The notes beneath the pieces are model-generated. The model searched no databases. It saw only the letters and a program-made list of their open reading frames with translations, and was not told the origin of the DNA. From an uncultured Polaribacter sp. (GTDB lineage: Bacteria; Bacteroidota; Bacteroidia; Flavobacteriales; Flavobacteriaceae), in assembly GCA_943788045.1 (NCBI GenBank), contig CALSOT010000006.1:558001-622000 (forward strand): a DNA stretch of 64,000 bases. The letters run 5' to 3'. The position numbers and the translations under genes were made by a program. The first letter of the stretch is position 1. Every line of letters starts with the position of its first letter. Positions 18,424-26,987 of this stretch are shown here, one piece after another.

Positions 18424-19974
18424 ATGTTTAAATATATTAAAAACGACTTACCTGCAAGTGTTGTGGTGTTTTTCGTAGCATTACCTTTATGTTTAGGAAT
18501 TGCATTAGCAAGTGGCGCACCATTATTTTCTGGACTAATTTCGGGTATAATTGGTGGTACTATCGTTGGAGCTTTAAGTGGCTCAAAAATTGGAGTTAGT
18601 GGACCAGCAGCTGGTTTAGCAGCTATTGTTTTAGTTGCAATTCAAAATTTAGGGTTTGAGAACTTTTTAGTAGCTGTTGTTTTAGCAGGTATCTTTCAGA
18701 TTCTTTTAGGGGTTTTAAAAGCAGGAGTTATTGGTTATTATTTCCCTTCTTCAGTAATTAAAGGGATGTTAACTGGTATTGGTATTATTATTTTTCTAAA
18801 GCAAATTCCTTTCTTCTTCGGACACCTTGACGCTAAGTCTAAAGGGTTTGGTTTAATTGATTTCTTAGGAAGTTTAGAAAAAATTGAGACCTCTTCAATA
18901 ATAATTGGTATCATAGGATTGGTTATTCTAATTTTGTGGGATACCGTTTTATCTAAAAAAGGAAAGTTTTTCCAAGTAATTCAAGGGCCAATAGTAGCTG
19001 TAGCAATTGGAATTGTGTATTACTTTTTTACGAAAGATAGCTCATATACCATAGCGGGTCAAAACTTAGTAAATGTTCCAACCCCATCTAATTCTGATGA
19101 GTTTTTTGCTCAGTTTGTGTTTCCTAATTTTAATGCCATTACAAATCCTGAAATTTTAATTACAGCTTTTACTATTGGTTTGGTTGCTAGTTTGGAAACC
19201 TTATTGTGTGTAGAAGCTACGGATAAGCTTGATCCTCATAATAATGTAACGCCAACTAATAGAGAGCTTTTTGCGCAAGGAGCAGGTAACATTGTGTCCG
19301 GTTTAATAGGGGGATTGCCTATTACACAAGTTATTGTAAGAAGTTCTGCAAATATTAACTCTGGTGGTAGAACAAAAACTTCTGCAATAGTGCACGGGCT
19401 CTTGTTGTTAATTTCGGTGATGTTAATTCCAACCTTGCTTAATAATATACCTCTTTCAGTTTTAGCTTCAATTTTATTAATTGTTGGGTATAAATTGGCA
19501 AAGCCATCTACATTTAAAACCATGTTTAAATTAGGTTGGAAACAATCTATCCCTTTTTTCGCTACAGTTGTACCTATGGTTGTAACAGGTAATTTATTGT
19601 TAGGAATAGGAATTGGTTTGGCAGTTGGAATTGTTGTAATTCTTATCAAAAGTTTCCAAAACTCTCATTTCTTACATAAAGAAGATAAAAGTAATGGTCA
19701 ACAAAAAATGAAAATGACGTTAGCAGAAGAGGTTACTTTCTTTAATAAAGGAGCTATTTTAAAAGAATTAGATGCATTACCAGAAGATTCATATTTAGAG
19801 CTAGATGTAAGAAAAACGAGATATCTTGATAATGATATTATAGAAATTTTAGAAGATTTTGCTTTAAAAGCAAAAGAAAGGAATATAGATATAAAAATAA
19901 TATCTGAAAGAGGAAATATAGAGAATCCTCCGAGTTATATTGAGTTTTTCAAACTTAGACCGAAAACAGCATAA
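18424..19974 (+). CDS. SulP family inorganic anion transporter (first copy)
   Basis: The 516-residue membrane transporter of the SulP/SLC26 family opens with DLPASVVVFFVALPLCLGIALASGAPL, the conserved first-helix signature, here in its typical position. About a dozen hydrophobic segments follow, then a cytoplasmic STAS-like tail (about 425-516). SulP proteins carry sulfate, bicarbonate or other anions. With a beta-carbonic anhydrase two genes downstream, bicarbonate is the likelier substrate, although the many sulfatases elsewhere in the window keep sulfate possible. It ends in a strong terminator. Confidence 0.88.
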   Translation: MFKYIKNDLPASVVVFFVALPLCLGIALASGAPLFSGLISGIIGGTIVGALSGSKIGVSGPAAGLAAIVLVAIQNLGFENFLVAVVLAGIFQILLGVLKAGVIGYYFPSSVIKGMLTGIGIIIFLKQIPFFFGHLDAKSKGFGLIDFLGSLEKIETSSIIIGIIGLVILILWDTVLSKKGKFFQVIQGPIVAVAIGIVYYFFTKDSSYTIAGQNLVNVPTPSNSDEFFAQFVFPNFNAITNPEILITAFTIGLVASLETLLCVEATDKLDPHNNVTPTNRELFAQGAGNIVSGLIGGLPITQVIVRSSANINSGGRTKTSAIVHGLLLLISVMLIPTLLNNIPLSVLASILLIVGYKLAKPSTFKTMFKLGWKQSIPFFATVVPMVVTGNLLLGIGIGLAVGIVVILIKSFQNSHFLHKEDKSNGQQKMKMTLAEEVTFFNKGAILKELDALPEDSYLELDVRKTRYLDNDIIEILEDFALKAKERNIDIKIISERGNIENPPSYIEFFKLRPKTA

Positions 19975-20005
19975 TAAGCCTGAAATATCGATTAATCACA
20001 ATTAT

Positions 20006-20037
20006 AAAAACCAATCATTAATCAGATTGGTTTTTTT
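20006..20037 (+). terminator. Rho-independent terminator after the first SulP gene
   Basis: AAAAACCAATC and GATTGGTTTTTTT form an 11-bp stem around an 8-base loop ending in a seven-T run. It lies 32 bp after the transporter stop, separating the two SulP genes. Confidence 0.85.
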
Positions 20038-20090
20038 ATAAAATTATTAATATTAAATTGTGCTTCACAATATTAATACTTTTAAAATTT

Positions 20091-21953
20091 ATGAAAAATT
20101 TATTTTCAAATATAAAAGGAGATGTTTTTGGAGGAATTACAGCCGGAATTGTAGCATTACCCCTAGCTTTAGCGTTTGGTGTTAGCTCGGGTTTAGGGCC
20201 AAGTGCTGGTTTATACGGTGCTATTTTTATTGCGTTTTTTGCGGCATTGTTTGGAGGTACAGATACACAAATTTCTGGGCCAACAGCACCAATGACAGCT
20301 GTAAGTATGGTGGTCATAGCAAGTATTATTGCCACAAATGAAGGTAATGTTGAAAAAGCCTTACCAATTATATTAACTGTATTTTTATTAGCTGGTCTAA
20401 TTCAAATTGGATTAGGTATACTTGGATTCGGAAAATACATAAGATACATTCCTTATCCTGTAGTTTCTGGTTTTATGACAGCAATTGGTGTTATTATTTT
20501 AGTGACTCAAATTCTACCTTCTGTAGGTTATTATGCAAAAAAAGATTCACAATTTGTGGAAAAATTTAAGCCACAAGCAGAAGAAATTATCTTAGAAAAC
20601 ATTTTAAAAGATGAAGCTGATGAGGGAATTTTAGTTCTTGAAGACTTTAGAGAAACTGTAAAAAGAGCAGAAGTAATTACTCAAGCAGATATTTTAAAAG
20701 AAAGTAAAACATTAGCGGGTAAAGAGGCTTCCGGAGTTTTAGGAACCTTTAAAGTTTTACCAAGAGCATTAAAAAATATCAGCTGGCTAGAATTAATACT
20801 TGCATTAGGAACAATTTTTATTATTTATGGGTTTAAGCGAATAACAACGGCAGTTCCAAGTACTTTGGTTGCTTTATTAGTAATGACAGGAATTGCATCA
20901 GGCTTCGGCTTAAATTATTATCCAATTGAAAAAATTCCAAGTGGGTTTCCAATACCAAATATGGAAATATTCACAAGTTTTAGTTTAGGAAGTTTAGCGC
21001 CTTATGCTTTTACAGCATTAACCTTAGCTTTATTAGGGGCTATTGATTCTTTGTTAACCTCAATAGTTGCAGATAATATGACTAAAACAAAACACAAACC
21101 AAATAAAGAATTAATTGGACAAGGAATCGGTAACAGTATAGCCGCATTTTTTGGAGGAATTCCAGGTGCAGGGGCAACAATTAGAACTGTTGTAAATATT
21201 AATTCTGGAGGGAAAACTAAATTATCTGGTATGATAGCAGGTATTATGTTACTCTTTATTTTATTAGGATTGGGTCCTATCGCTTCTAAAATTCCTGCAG
21301 CAGTTTTAGCAGGAATTTTAATTACTGTAGGTATTGGAGTTATGGATTATAAAGGATTAAAAGCTATACCTAATTTACCTAAGGATGCTAAAATAGGTCC
21401 ATTTAAAATAAGTTCTGAAGTAATTATTATGTTAGTTGTATTAATTCTTTCTACTTTTTGGAACTTAGTATATGCCGTTGGTATCGGTTTAGTAATTGCT
21501 TCTCTAATGTTTATGAAAAAAATTGGAGACTTAACTGCAGAGTATTCTGATATAAAATCATTAAAAGAAGAACCTTGGGCAGATGAAAAAGATTTTCCAA
21601 CTAATTTAAGTGAAGAAGTATTTATTAAACATATTAAAGGTCCTCTGTTTTTTGGTTCAACAAGTGATTTTCAAGCTCTTGTAAAACAAATACCGGATAT
21701 AGCTACCAGTGTAGTTATACGTTTAGATAGAATGCAATATATGGATCAATCTGGGTTGTATGCAATGGAAGATATGCTTCAAACTATGCAATCTAAAAAT
21801 ATAAAAGTCCTCTTTGTAGGATTATTAGATCAACCTCGCTATATGATGGAACGAATTGAAATCATTCCTAATGTAATTTCTGAAGATGCTATTTTTAGCT
21901 CTTTTGATGACTGTTTAAGTTGGGTTAAAAAAAATATAAAAGACAATAATTAA
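20091..21953 (+). CDS. SulP family inorganic anion transporter with STAS domain (second copy)
   Basis: The start is the ATG at 20091, giving MKNLFSNIKGDVFGGITAGI; the open frame also includes a TTG 33 bp upstream. The product is about 620 residues, with the SulP transmembrane core and a clear STAS domain at the C-terminus (from about 520, with RLDRMQYMDQSGLYAMEDML). Compared with the first copy it carries a hydrophilic, charged insertion of roughly 75 residues between membrane segments (about 150-230, KFKPQAEEIILENILKDEAD and beyond). It lies 10 bp upstream of the carbonic anhydrase gene, so a bicarbonate-handling role is a reasonable inference. Confidence 0.88.
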   Translation: MKNLFSNIKGDVFGGITAGIVALPLALAFGVSSGLGPSAGLYGAIFIAFFAALFGGTDTQISGPTAPMTAVSMVVIASIIATNEGNVEKALPIILTVFLLAGLIQIGLGILGFGKYIRYIPYPVVSGFMTAIGVIILVTQILPSVGYYAKKDSQFVEKFKPQAEEIILENILKDEADEGILVLEDFRETVKRAEVITQADILKESKTLAGKEASGVLGTFKVLPRALKNISWLELILALGTIFIIYGFKRITTAVPSTLVALLVMTGIASGFGLNYYPIEKIPSGFPIPNMEIFTSFSLGSLAPYAFTALTLALLGAIDSLLTSIVADNMTKTKHKPNKELIGQGIGNSIAAFFGGIPGAGATIRTVVNINSGGKTKLSGMIAGIMLLFILLGLGPIASKIPAAVLAGILITVGIGVMDYKGLKAIPNLPKDAKIGPFKISSEVIIMLVVLILSTFWNLVYAVGIGLVIASLMFMKKIGDLTAEYSDIKSLKEEPWADEKDFPTNLSEEVFIKHIKGPLFFGSTSDFQALVKQIPDIATSVVIRLDRMQYMDQSGLYAMEDMLQTMQSKNIKVLFVGLLDQPRYMMERIEIIPNVISEDAIFSSFDDCLSWVKKNIKDNN

Positions 21954-21963
21954 AAAATAAAAA

Positions 21964-22593
21964 ATGAGAAATACTGTAATAACAAAAGAAGTACAAGGTA
22001 AATTAACTCCACAAGGAGTTTTAGAAGATTTATTAGAAGGAAATGAAAAATATATTAAAAACAATTTAACATCTGTAGATTATAATGCATTAGTACAACA
22101 AACAATTTCAGGACAGTTTCCAAAAGCCGTTGTATTATCATGTATAGACTCTAGAGTTCCGGTTGAACAAGTTTTTAACCAATCTGTAGGTGATATTTTT
22201 GTTGCCCGTGTAGCTGGGAATTTTGAAAATATAGATATTCTAGGAAGTATGGAATATTCTTGTAAAGTAGCAGGGAGTAAATTAGTATTAGTTCTTGGTC
22301 ACGAAAGTTGCGGAGCCGTAAAAGCTGCCTGTGACGGAGTTGAACTTGGAAATATTACTGCAATGTTAGATAAAATTTTACCTGCCGTTAAACAATCTTC
22401 TGAAGAGGTTGAAGGAGAAACAAACTCGTCTAACAGTCAATTTGTAGCTAAAACAGTAGAAAATAATGTAAAATTAACTATTGAAAGAATTAGAGAAAAA
22501 AGTCCTATACTAAAAGAAATGGAAGATAATGGAGAAATTAGTATCGTTGGAGGTGTTTACTCCCTTCAAACTGGAAAAGTAAATATGTTATAA
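21964..22593 (+). CDS. Beta-class carbonic anhydrase
   Basis: This 209-residue beta-carbonic anhydrase interconverts CO2 and bicarbonate using zinc. The ligands are C60 in SCIDSRVP (with the D62/R64 dyad) and H113 and C116 in GHESCGAVK. It starts 10 bp after the second SulP gene, which strongly suggests co-transcription and joint work: SulP moves bicarbonate and the enzyme equilibrates it in the cytoplasm. Such SulP-carbonic anhydrase pairings recur in marine bacteria. No signal peptide is present. Confidence 0.95.
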   Translation: MRNTVITKEVQGKLTPQGVLEDLLEGNEKYIKNNLTSVDYNALVQQTISGQFPKAVVLSCIDSRVPVEQVFNQSVGDIFVARVAGNFENIDILGSMEYSCKVAGSKLVLVLGHESCGAVKAACDGVELGNITAMLDKILPAVKQSSEEVEGETNSSNSQFVAKTVENNVKLTIERIREKSPILKEMEDNGEISIVGGVYSLQTGKVNML

Positions 22594-22622
22594 ATGTGAC
22601 GTCCTAAAATAGCGTTACATAA

Positions 22623-23276
22623 TTAATATACTAAAGGTAGTGATTTTTTATCACTGCCTTTTTTCTTTTTGTATGATTTTCTTTTCATTGATTTTTGTTG
22701 ATGCATTTGATTAGGAGTTAGCATATAATTAGACAAATGAGGTCTATAATTATTATATGTTTCAATATTATCTAAGAGCGATTTATCCTGTTTTTCTTCT
22801 TTTAAAATAGACGGGAAAATTGTTGGAGCTATTTTTTTTACTGAGCTATATAAAATAGATTCCTCTAATGTTTTCTTTTTAACAAAAGGAATAGTCTCAT
22901 TCATTTTTCCAAAGAAAATAAAAATAATACTTAAAATTAATCCAATTTTTAAAACTCCGAATACACCTCCTAATATTTTATTTATTATTCCTAAAGAAGC
23001 AAAATCAGCAATTTTTGTTAATACTTTTCCAAGCAGCGTTATTGCGACAATAATTATTACAAAAGTTATCGCAAAAGATGCTAAAGAAATGTATTCTTGC
23101 TTAAAGGACACATATTCTTTTAGAAAATTAGATACAAAGTATGAAAAATGAATAGCTCCATAAACTCCGGCTATCAATGCAACTAGAGAAGCAACTTCTA
23201 TAAACAAGCCTTTCATTATACCTCTAACAAGTCCAAAGAGTAATAAAGCAGCTATAATAATATCAAAAACATTCAT
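22623..23276 (-). CDS. CvpA family membrane protein
   Basis: The 217-residue protein has four hydrophobic segments (beginning IIIAALLLFGLVRGIMKGLF) and the Gly-rich CvpA signature, then a basic C-terminal tail (MKRKSYKKKKGSDKKS). CvpA-like proteins were named for colicin V production but in most bacteria are a general inner-membrane protein of uncertain role in envelope homeostasis. It converges on the carbonic anhydrase gene with a 29-bp gap and no obvious terminator. Confidence 0.85.
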   Translation of the reverse strand: MNVFDIIIAALLLFGLVRGIMKGLFIEVASLVALIAGVYGAIHFSYFVSNFLKEYVSFKQEYISLASFAITFVIIIVAITLLGKVLTKIADFASLGIINKILGGVFGVLKIGLILSIIFIFFGKMNETIPFVKKKTLEESILYSSVKKIAPTIFPSILKEEKQDKSLLDNIETYNNYRPHLSNYMLTPNQMHQQKSMKRKSYKKKKGSDKKSLPLVY

Positions 23277-23358
23277 GAATTTTCTTTTATCAAACCTACA
23301 TATTTTTTTTACAATTTAAAAATGTCGGTTGTATCTTTACACTTCTAAAATAAGTAAC

Positions 23359-23715
23359 ATGCCAAAATCAATCACCCTAAAAGAGAAATGGGATTTATTA
23401 GTTAACAAATTAACAAATCAATTTGCAGATGGTGACGAATTAAATATAGATGGAATTGTCTATTTAATTGGTGTACAAGAACTAGGGAAAAGTCATAAAG
23501 AGTTTAAAAAAGATGATAAAGTAAACTTAATGCATATTGCAATTTGTAAACTTTTAGAACCTTATGGTTATTATGAATTCGATTATTTTGATGATGATAG
23601 CTGGCCACATTACAAAACACTTACTGAGCTTCCAAACTTGAAGCCTGGAGAACAAACTGTACTAATGAAAGAAGCTATTGTTAACTATTTTGAGGCATTA
23701 AAATATTTTGATTAG
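23359..23715 (+). CDS. Conserved hypothetical protein (Bacteroidota)
   Basis: The start is the ATG at 23359, giving MPKSITLKEKWDLLVNKL; the open frame extends 30 bases further upstream through the probable promoter. The 118-residue soluble protein has a highly acidic middle (YYEFDYFDDDSWPHYKTL). I do not recognise a named domain, but the pattern is that of a family-restricted conserved hypothetical. A TATCTTTAC stretch at about 23333, upstream of the ATG, resembles a -7 box. No function can be assigned. Confidence 0.65.
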   Translation: MPKSITLKEKWDLLVNKLTNQFADGDELNIDGIVYLIGVQELGKSHKEFKKDDKVNLMHIAICKLLEPYGYYEFDYFDDDSWPHYKTLTELPNLKPGEQTVLMKEAIVNYFEALKYFD

Positions 23716-24017
23716 TGTGTAAACTCTTTGTTTCATTATAATGAAATAAAGCTCTCTTAAAAACATTTAAAATTTTAAGTTAAAGTAATCTTATTATACT
23801 GATTTTCGGTTCGTAAATCATCAATAAAAAAGCTGTAAAGCGCTTTTAATTGGCATACAAGAAAAATACAAACGAATACAATAAATCTGAAAAAAATTAT
23901 GATTAAAACTCATAATTATGTTTTTATGTTACACGATACTTTTTCAAAAAGTAAAATAGTATTTTTGGTATACTTCATAAAAAATAGCTATACAAGAACA
24001 AATTAAACTATAAAATA
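23716..24017. other. Intergenic region (302 bp)
   Basis: It holds a 16-bp perfect palindrome (TTTCATTATAATGAAA, 23731-23746) just past the hypothetical gene and a TATTTTTG -7-like box at 23960-23967, 50 bp before the thioredoxin-fold gene. I see no ORF or RNA gene. Confidence 0.5.
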
Positions 24018-25382
24018 ATGAAAAAAATACTAGCTTTTATATTCTTAATTTCTTCATTTACACAGGCACAACATACTATTAATGGCACAATGTCTCCTGC
24101 CATAAAAAGTGATTGGGTTACTTTACACAAAATAGAAGGTGCAAGACAATTTTTTATTCAAAATACTAAAATAAAAATAGATTCTTTTACGGTTGAAGGT
24201 GAAAAACAAACTTTAGGACGTTTTAATTTTACACTTCCAAAAAAAACAAAAGTAGGCGCATATAGAATAACTTACAGCCTAGAAGGTGGAGGTTTTGTAG
24301 ATTTTATCTATAACAAAGAAAATATTAATTTTGGCTTTCACCCAGAATACCCAAATCAATCTGTAACTTTTACGGAATCAAAAGAAAATAAAATTTATAG
24401 AACTTATCTAGATCAAAAGGCAAAAGGACAACAGTATTTAGACTCTATTCAAATATTAGCTTTACAAAACCCTGATTTAAATTTAAAAAGAAAATACAAA
24501 ACAGCAATTAAGAAAGTAAACAGTATTCAACAAAAATACTTAAAAGCTACCGAAGGTATGTATGTTCGGCCCTTTATAGAGGCCTCATCAAGCAATAGCC
24601 CTTCAGAAATTATCCCTTCTCCAGAAAAGTACATGTCGAATATAATCGATACTTTTTTTGACAAAATAGACTTTAATAATAAAACACTTTTAAATTCTTT
24701 TTTTTTAGTTGATCAAATTACAGAATATATCTTTTCTATTAATTATTCTGATGATGAAGCTACACAACAAAAATTATACAAAGAATCTGTAGATAAAGTC
24801 TTTAGCAAAATTGAAGTAATTAGTTTTAAAAAGGATATGATTGAGTTTTTAATTGGCCAATTTGAAGCATCCAAAAATTTAGAGTTAATAGATTATTTGT
24901 TCGAAAATCATTACAATAAATTGCCTATTGGCGTTCAAAATAAAAAATTTAAAGAAGATAAACTATCTATACTTGCCGCAGAAATTGGTAGAATTGCTCC
25001 CGATTTTTCTTGGAAAGAAAATAGTAAAACATTGGCGCTTTCAAGATTAAAGGATGCTGAAAATTATTTATTAATTTTTTGGAGTACAGGTTGTGCTCAC
25101 TGTTTAAGAGAAATTCCCGAGGTTCATAAGTTTTTAAATGAAAACAAAGAAGTAAAGGTGATTGCTTTTTCTTTAGAAAAAAATGACTTTTCTTGGAAAA
25201 AATACAAAAATAAATTACCAAATTGGCATCATATATTAGGCTTAAATAAATGGAAAAACAAAACCGCACAAGCCTATAACATCTCATCTACACCGAGTTA
25301 TTTTGTATTAAATGCGGATAAAAAAATTATTGCAAAGCCAAAACATTTAAAAGATGTAAAACTGTATTTTACTAATAAATAA
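24018..25382 (+). CDS. Secreted thioredoxin-fold protein (TlpA/ResA type)
   Basis: The 454-residue exported protein has a signal peptide (MKKILAFIFLISSFTQAQ), a beta-rich N-terminal region (about 20-120) like the DUF4369 modules common in this phylum, and a long helical middle. A C-terminal thioredoxin domain (about 330-454) carries the redox pair C359/C362 in STGCAHCLREIP. The cis-proline region SSTPSYFVLN is present. It probably reduces or oxidises periplasmic disulfides. It is monocistronic, with no cytochrome-maturation genes next to it. Confidence 0.85.
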   Translation: MKKILAFIFLISSFTQAQHTINGTMSPAIKSDWVTLHKIEGARQFFIQNTKIKIDSFTVEGEKQTLGRFNFTLPKKTKVGAYRITYSLEGGGFVDFIYNKENINFGFHPEYPNQSVTFTESKENKIYRTYLDQKAKGQQYLDSIQILALQNPDLNLKRKYKTAIKKVNSIQQKYLKATEGMYVRPFIEASSSNSPSEIIPSPEKYMSNIIDTFFDKIDFNNKTLLNSFFLVDQITEYIFSINYSDDEATQQKLYKESVDKVFSKIEVISFKKDMIEFLIGQFEASKNLELIDYLFENHYNKLPIGVQNKKFKEDKLSILAAEIGRIAPDFSWKENSKTLALSRLKDAENYLLIFWSTGCAHCLREIPEVHKFLNENKEVKVIAFSLEKNDFSWKKYKNKLPNWHHILGLNKWKNKTAQAYNISSTPSYFVLNADKKIIAKPKHLKDVKLYFTNK

Positions 25383-25450
25383 TAAAAATGCTAATAGCCT
25401 TAAAAGACTTTTTAGCAGACACTACGACATTAAATTTCATTATAATCGTT

Positions 25451-25807
25451 TTAAAAATGAAGAAAAGCATCTTTTAAATGCCTTATTTTAATTGTTTTTT
25501 GATGAGTGATAGCAATAATATCAAAACGTACTTCTACATCTAAATCTTTTTCATTCACATAGTAATCAATGGCAGAAAGTAACAATTTTATTTTCTTAGG
25601 ATTTACAAAATCTTGCGGATTTCCAAAATAATCTGTACTCCTTGTTTTTACCTCTACAGCAGCTAGCACATTATCTTTTTTGGCAATAATATCTACTTCT
25701 GCTTTTAAATAACGAAAGTTTTTTTCTAGAATTTTGTATCCATTTTTTAATAAAAAGTCAATAGCTAATTTTTCTCCTTTAATACCAAGCTCATTATGTT
25801 CTGCCAT
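25451..25807 (-). CDS. YraN/UPF0102 family nuclease-fold protein
   Basis: The 118-residue protein belongs to UPF0102 (YraN), a restriction-endonuclease-like fold. The conserved start GIKGEKLAIDFLLKNGYKIL is followed by EVDIIAKKDNVLAAVEVKTR, which supplies the PD-(D/E)xK-type D and EVK residues. Length is normal for the family. The biological role is unknown; a DNA-processing role has been proposed. It lies convergent with the thioredoxin gene and 54 bp from the LD-carboxypeptidase gene on the same strand. Confidence 0.88.
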   Translation of the reverse strand: MAEHNELGIKGEKLAIDFLLKNGYKILEKNFRYLKAEVDIIAKKDNVLAAVEVKTRSTDYFGNPQDFVNPKKIKLLLSAIDYYVNEKDLDVEVRFDIIAITHQKTIKIRHLKDAFLHF

Positions 25808-25861
25808 TTATTTTTAGTCTAAAAAATTCAATTACAACTATATTAATTTACAAAATAATAT

Positions 25862-26851
25862 CTATTCTTTAAAAATCATAGAAGCTTGTTTACTACCAAC
25901 AGATAACTTTACTTTTCTACCAAAAATCAAAGCCCTATTATCTGCTTTATGTCCTGCTGGAAAATCAAACAAAACAGGAATATTTTTAGGAACAACATCT
26001 AGAATAAGTTGTTCAATAGAACTTCCCCATTTTGTAGAATTCTTCTTTATAGAAGAAAAATTTCCAACAATTAATCCACTTACGTTTTCGAAATAACCTG
26101 CACGTTTCAAACTTTGCAACATTCTATCAATTCCATATTTGTATTCTCCTATTTCTTCAATAAAAAGAACTTTTTCATTGGTATTTAACTGACTTTCAGA
26201 ACCCAACATAGAAGATAAAATAGCTAGATTACCTCCTACTAATTGTCCCTCTACAATTCCTTTTTTATTAAATTCTGAAGAAGGAATATTATAATAGATC
26301 TTTTGCCCAAATAACGCTTTCTTAAAACTAACAATCGTTTCAATAATTTCTTCTGGCTTCTCCTCTAGACTGGTTGCCATCATTCCATGAATCGTTTCAA
26401 CACCTAAATTATTTATATGATTGTGAAAAGCTGTTATATCAGAATAACCAATAATCCATTTTGGATTTTTCTTAAACTTCTCGTAGTTCAATTTATCTAA
26501 AATTCTAACAGAACCATATCCTCCTCTTGCCGCCCAAATTGCTTTAATATGGGGATTGTCTAAAGCTTTTTGAAAATCTGAAGTTCTCTCCATATCAGAA
26601 CCTGCAAAATGATGCCCATTTTTAAATAAATTATCACCTAAAACAACACATAACCCCCAACTTTCAATTAAATTTTTGGCTTTCTTTATTGTTGCTTGTC
26701 GATTTTTCAAAATTCCTGCAGGTGCAACAATTGCAATCGTATCTCCCTTTTGTAAATAAGGAGGTGTAATTAGCTTATTTTTTTTTTCTTGCCCATTTAT
26801 TGATGAAAAAATCATCAAAATAATAATCGTAAAAACTGATTTTATCTTCAA
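25862..26851 (-). CDS. LD-carboxypeptidase (peptidase family S66)
   Basis: The S66 serine peptidase removes the terminal D-alanine from murein tetrapeptides during cell-wall recycling. At 329 residues, it has the expected triad: S137 in GYSDIT, E232 in FIEEIGEY and H301 in PAGHKADN. The GG region RGGYGSVRILD is also present. An N-terminal hydrophobic stretch (MKIKSVFTIIILMIFSSING) looks like a signal peptide, so it may act in the periplasm, unlike the cytoplasmic E. coli LdcA. MccF-like members share this fold, so self-immunity functions cannot be excluded. Confidence 0.88.
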   Translation of the reverse strand: MKIKSVFTIIILMIFSSINGQEKKNKLITPPYLQKGDTIAIVAPAGILKNRQATIKKAKNLIESWGLCVVLGDNLFKNGHHFAGSDMERTSDFQKALDNPHIKAIWAARGGYGSVRILDKLNYEKFKKNPKWIIGYSDITAFHNHINNLGVETIHGMMATSLEEKPEEIIETIVSFKKALFGQKIYYNIPSSEFNKKGIVEGQLVGGNLAILSSMLGSESQLNTNEKVLFIEEIGEYKYGIDRMLQSLKRAGYFENVSGLIVGNFSSIKKNSTKWGSSIEQLILDVVPKNIPVLFDFPAGHKADNRALIFGRKVKLSVGSKQASMIFKE

Positions 26852-26942
26852 AATAGTATTATTTATTATTGGTTTTATAGCTTAAAAACAATTTGAACGT
26901 AAATGTATCAAATTTCAATCGTTATTAAAACTCCCTTTTTCG

Positions 26943-26950
26943 TACTTTTG
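26943..26950 (+). promoter_or_regulatory. Probable -7 promoter box of metG
   Basis: TACTTTTG followed by C matches the Bacteroidota -7 consensus and lies 37 bp before the metG ATG, a plausible leader length. Confidence 0.45.
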
Positions 26951-26987
26951 CACTTCAAAAATTAGTCCACAAAATCAAGAGAAACTC

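Noticed and set aside
23731..23746. 16-bp perfect palindrome considered as a terminator or operator
   Set aside because: No T-run follows and no second copy was found; too AT-rich to count as evidence.
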